Assembly: GCA_003576685.1 (NCBI GenBank)
Contig: QOZR01000004.1
Span: 310,001-374,000 of the forward strand
DNA length: 64,000 nucleotides
Direction of reading: 5' to 3'
Origin: Virgifigura deserti
Lineage (GTDB): Bacteria > Pseudomonadota > Alphaproteobacteria > Dongiales > Dongiaceae
Shown here: positions 61,208 to 64,000 of the stretch, one piece after another
How the letters are laid out: every line of letters begins with the position of its first letter
Position numbering within the stretch: position 1 is the first letter of the stretch
Translations under genes and position numbers: made by a program
The notes under the pieces: model-generated
The model's input: the letters and a program-made list of their open reading frames with translations, nothing else
Databases searched by the model: none
Told to the model about the DNA's origin: nothing

Positions 61208-61235
61208 CAACGGACTTCAGCAACGAACCCGGACG

Positions 61236-61970
61236 TCAGGCCGCCTTGCGGCGACGCCCGAAGAAACCGAGGCTCGCCAAGCCGGCGCCGAGGAGCGCCA
61301 GCGTGCCGGGCTCCGGAACCGCAGTCACCCGCAGCTCACCAATGTCGAAGCCGTCGATGCTGTTCCGGGTGCCTCCTTGACCAGGATATGCGTCGCTCCC
61401 GAAGAGATCGCCGGAAGCATCCGAGAAAACGATCGTGTTGAAGGTGCCCGAGTTGATCAGGATCTCGAAGAAACCACCATCGCTGCCGGCAACAGGGGTG
61501 GCCAGCAGTTCGGCGATCGAGGCATCCACCAAGTTGAATACACCGGGCGCATCGATGCCATTGGCCTGGTTATTGGCCGCCTGGTTCAGGAAGTAGCCGA
61601 CATCCGTCAGCGGACCGACCAGATTGCCCTCCGAATCCGTGAGGCCGAGCTGGACGAAAAGCGCCTCGCGATGGCTGCCATTGCCCGGGAAGGTGATCTC
61701 GATCACCGTTCCGCTGGTCAGCTTGTAGTGGTTCGGGTTGGCCGTGAGCGACACGGAGCCGCCGAAGCCCACGCTGTAGAACGTGCTCGAGTCGCCGTCG
61801 AACATGTTCGTTGCGTCGCCGCGTTCGCCGCCGATGGCGTTGCCGCTGCTGTTGACACCCGGATTGACGACATAATCGCTCAGGTCGTCATAGACGATCG
61901 TCCCCGCCTGAGCAGTGCCTGCGATGAAGGTCGCGGCAACCGCCGCAAGACCCAACTTAACGATATTCAT
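61236..61970 (-). CDS. Secreted PEP-CTERM protein
   Basis: The protein has 244 residues from ATG 61968-61970 (GGGGAACGC upstream). Signal peptide MNIVKLGLAAVAATFIAGTA ending near QAG. The mature part is low in Lys, rich in Gly/Asn/Ser (DGDSSTFYSVGFGGSVSLTA, LVDASIAELLATPVAG), consistent with a beta-rich surface protein. C-terminus VPEPGTLALLGAGLASLGFFGRRRKAA has the VPEP motif, a hydrophobic span and an Arg/Lys tail, the exosortase sorting signal. Implies an exosortase and a matching exopolysaccharide system elsewhere. AT-rich promoter region and terminator present. Confidence 0.93.
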   Translation of the reverse strand: MNIVKLGLAAVAATFIAGTAQAGTIVYDDLSDYVVNPGVNSSGNAIGGERGDATNMFDGDSSTFYSVGFGGSVSLTANPNHYKLTSGTVIEITFPGNGSHREALFVQLGLTDSEGNLVGPLTDVGYFLNQAANNQANGIDAPGVFNLVDASIAELLATPVAGSDGGFFEILINSGTFNTIVFSDASGDLFGSDAYPGQGGTRNSIDGFDIGELRVTAVPEPGTLALLGAGLASLGFFGRRRKAA

Positions 61971-62561
61971 TGCGTTCCCCTTGTCGGAGCATAAGTTCGA
62001 AAGCTCGATACGCCGCACTTGCGTGCTCGCGCCCCTCTTGATGCAAGCAGCGGGCCAGATCTCCATACTCACCAGACCCAGAATTTATGAGATATATTTC
62101 ATTGACTTACTTCTATAGTTAATTATTTAAGAATATATGATATGAATTAGTAATATCGCCTAACCATTTTCTGTAAAATAGTTCGACAAATCAGCAAAAT
62201 CGGGAGGTCGGCCGCTCGATCTGACACTGGGCCAGCAGCCGCCGGCAGGTTCAGCGAACCTGTCGCGACGACCGCGGCAACCGTAGAGCACGTGTGTTTG
62301 CGCCTCGAATCGGATCGGTGCTCGACGGCTGCCCTTCAAGCGACGCCCTGTAAAATTCCTCGACAATAGCTGCAAGACCCGGCGGGCTGTCGTCATCACT
62401 CCAGCAGGAGATCAGTTTCAGATCAGTTTCAGGCCGACTTTGCCCAAGACGGCCAATTTCACTTGCACCCGCGCAGACGAGCGGGTTTCATCGACGGGTT
62501 CGGCAAATCAGGACCGGGCCGCTAGAAAGCAAGAACAAGAACAGGGAGAGCGCGGGACGCC
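61971..62561. repeat. Non-coding region with two short repeats
   Basis: No convincing gene over 590 bases; 62085-62170 is strongly AT-rich and probably holds the PEP-CTERM promoter. CTGTAAAAT-NNN-TCGACAA appears at 62171-62189 and 62348-62366, and GATCAGTTTCA is repeated in tandem at 62410-62431. Their function is unclear. A 79-residue minus-strand frame here has no recognisable features. Confidence 0.6.
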
Positions 62562-63314
62562 ATGGGCATTCTTGCGATTCAGGACCTCAGCAAGCATTTC
62601 GGCGGGCTGACGGCGGTGAACGGGCTGAACCTTACCGTCGATGAAGGCGAGATTCGCGGCCTGATCGGCCCGAACGGCGCCGGCAAGACGACGATCTTCA
62701 ACCTGATCAGCGGCTTCTATCGGCCGAGCGGCGGGACCATCCTCTATCGCGGCGAGAATATCGGCGGGATGAAGACCAGCCGGATCGCCGAGCGCGGCGT
62801 GATCCGCACCTTTCAGCACACCACGCTGTTCCAGGAACTGACGGTTCTCGAGAATGTCCTGGTCGGCCGCCACCTGCAGGCCGAGTCCGGCTTCTTCAGC
62901 TCGCTGTTCGGCTCGGACCGCCCGAATGCCGAGGCCGCGGAGGAGCGGGGCCTGGAGATTCTCGCCTTCATGGGGCTTGCCGACCGCAGCGACGAAACGG
63001 CGTCGAACCTGCCGCACGGGCTGCAGAAGGCGCTCGGGCTTGCGATCGCGCTCGCCGCCGATCCCAAGCTGCTGCTGCTCGACGAGCCCTTCGCCGGCAT
63101 GAATTCGGAGGAGACCCGGCACATGATGACCCTGATCCGACGGGTCCGAGACGCGGGCATCACCATGCTGCTGGTGGAGCACGACATGCAGGCGGTCATG
63201 GGCCTGTGCGACCGGATCACCGTCGTCAATTTCGGCGAGATGCTGGCCGAAGGCACGCCGGCCGAGATCCGCGCCGACGCGCGCGTCATCGAGGCCTATC
63301 TGGGGACCGCCTGA
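62562..63314 (+). CDS. Branched-chain-type ABC transporter ATPase (LivG-like), third set
   Basis: The protein has 250 residues: [41 protein letters not shown], signature variant [30 protein letters not shown] and [14 protein letters not shown]. First gene visible of a third HAAT-type system that continues to the right, probably with permeases and binding protein beyond the window. Distinct sequence from the two LivG-like copies on the minus strand, so a separate substrate is likely. Confidence 0.92.
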   Translation: MGILAIQDLSKHFGGLTAVNGLNLTVDEGEIRGLIGPNGAGKTTIFNLISGFYRPSGGTILYRGENIGGMKTSRIAERGVIRTFQHTTLFQELTVLENVLVGRHLQAESGFFSSLFGSDRPNAEAAEERGLEILAFMGLADRSDETASNLPHGLQKALGLAIALAADPKLLLLDEPFAGMNSEETRHMMTLIRRVRDAGITMLLVEHDMQAVMGLCDRITVVNFGEMLAEGTPAEIRADARVIEAYLGTA

Positions 63315-63315
63315 C

Positions 63316-64000
63316 ATGTTCTTCCGAATCAGTAACCTGGTCGTCCACTACAACAAGGTGGCGGCCCTGCGCGGCATCTCGCTGCAGCTCGAACAGGGCG
63401 ACATCGTCACCCTGATCGGCGCCAACGGCGCCGGCAAGAGCACGACCCTGCGGACGATCTCCGGCCTGTCGCGCCCGACCAGCGGTGAGATCTGGTTCGA
63501 GGGCGAACGCATCGACGGCGTGCCCGCCGAGCGGCTCGTGGGACGGGGGATCGCGCATGTGCCGGAGGGGCGCCGCGTGTTCCCAGACCTGACGGTTCTG
63601 GAGAACCTTCACACCGGCGCTTACTTGCGCAAGGACAAGGACCGGATCGCCCGCGACCTCGATGAGGTGTACGCCTATTTCCCGCGCCTCGCCGAACGGC
63701 GACAGCAGCTCGCGAAGACCTTGAGCGGCGGCGAGCAGCAGATGCTCGCGATGGGCCGGGCCTTGATGTCGCGTCCGAAGCTGCTCCTGCTCGACGAGCC
63801 GTCGCTCGGCCTCTCGCCGGTGATGGTGAAGGAGATCGCCCGCATCGTGATGGCGATCAACGAGCGCGGCGTGCCGGTGATCCTGGTCGAGCAGAACGCC
63901 GAGGTCGCCTTGCGGCTCGCGCGGTACGGCTATGTTCTGGAAACGGGAACAGTGGCGCTGGAAGGCCCGGCGAGCGAGCTCCACGAGCATGACCATGTCC
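63316..64000 (+). CDS. Branched-chain-type ABC transporter ATPase (LivF-like), third set, cut by window edge
   Basis: At least 228 residues from ATG 63316, one base after the LivG-like stop. Has GANGAGKSTTLRTISGL, GIAHVPEGRRVFPDLTVLENL, LSGGEQQMLAMGRAL, LLLLDEPSLGLSP and VEQNAEVAL. The frame is still open at 64000, a few codons short of the usual 235-240 length. Confidence 0.93.
   Translation, partial: MFFRISNLVVHYNKVAALRGISLQLEQGDIVTLIGANGAGKSTTLRTISGLSRPTSGEIWFEGERIDGVPAERLVGRGIAHVPEGRRVFPDLTVLENLHTGAYLRKDKDRIARDLDEVYAYFPRLAERRQQLAKTLSGGEQQMLAMGRALMSRPKLLLLDEPSLGLSPVMVKEIARIVMAINERGVPVILVEQNAEVALRLARYGYVLETGTVALEGPASELHEHDHV

Noticed and set aside
62160..62399. 79-codon minus-strand frame
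   Set aside because: No ribosome site or domain, and it overlaps AT-rich and repeated DNA.

Overview
The window is a 64-kb stretch of a GC-rich, densely coded chromosome, most likely from an alphaproteobacterium of the Rhodospirillales/Hyphomicrobiales type. Reasons: strong GC bias in third codon positions, many 4-bp ATGA gene overlaps, LivHMGF-type transporters in three separate sets, a DivK-like single-domain response regulator, a PEP-CTERM protein, and REP-like palindromes of the CCCTCTCCCC type. The genus cannot be named from the sequence. No tRNA, rRNA, CRISPR array, transposase or integrase was seen.

Layout. 1-4691: the start of a GntR-type regulator, then an operon of a 1-Cys peroxiredoxin and assimilatory sulfite reductase (cysJ, cysI). 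4773-18488: a catabolic cluster resembling the nicotinate pathway known from Eubacterium barkeri and Azorhizobium: a molybdenum hydroxylase (FAD subunit plus a fused Fe-S/Mo subunit), a 6-hydroxynicotinate-reductase-like Fe-S protein, a UPF0280 (ApbE-like) protein, two tandem DUF1185 proteins and a branched-chain-type ABC importer, all on the minus strand as one apparent operon of about 12 kb. A divergent MarR regulator sits at its head and an enamidase gene faces its tail. The same operator half-site lies in front of both the operon and the enamidase gene. 18528-21058: small stress-type genes (a cold-shock protein and short basic proteins) and a capsule-type protein. 21256-26876: a second Liv-type importer with an arylformamidase-like hydrolase. 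26994-28786: TetR, an SDR and a Gdx/SugE guanidinium exporter. 28919-31586: assorted small genes and a second SDR.

31782-36881: a four-gene signalling operon (Tll0287-like heme sensor, hybrid histidine kinase, single-domain receiver, receiver-adenylate/guanylate cyclase). 37230-42779: a phage-like recombination island without phage structural genes. A minus-strand operon encodes a putative Rad52/ERF-like annealing protein, SSB, two unknown proteins and RuvB. Facing it are a YqaJ-type exonuclease and a CI/LexA-like repressor that appears to have lost its self-cleavage residues. Related TTCGCAG half-sites lie in the control regions. 42801-47980: a surface-glycan-like operon (GT2, alkaline-phosphatase-superfamily protein, polysaccharide pyruvyl transferase, FAD oxidoreductase). 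48340-50406: cysQ and the tRNA t6A gene tsaC. 50432-54843: a LysR-controlled agmatinase-like ureohydrolase with a polar amino-acid ABC importer. 54899-61154: FAD oxidases, stress and membrane proteins and an acyl-CoA dehydrogenase. 61236-64000: a PEP-CTERM protein and the start of a third Liv-type transporter, cut by the window edge.

The two systems most worth attention are the nicotinate-like cluster, where UPF0280 is a candidate flavin transferase for the reductase next to it, and the recombination island that carries its own RuvB and repressor.
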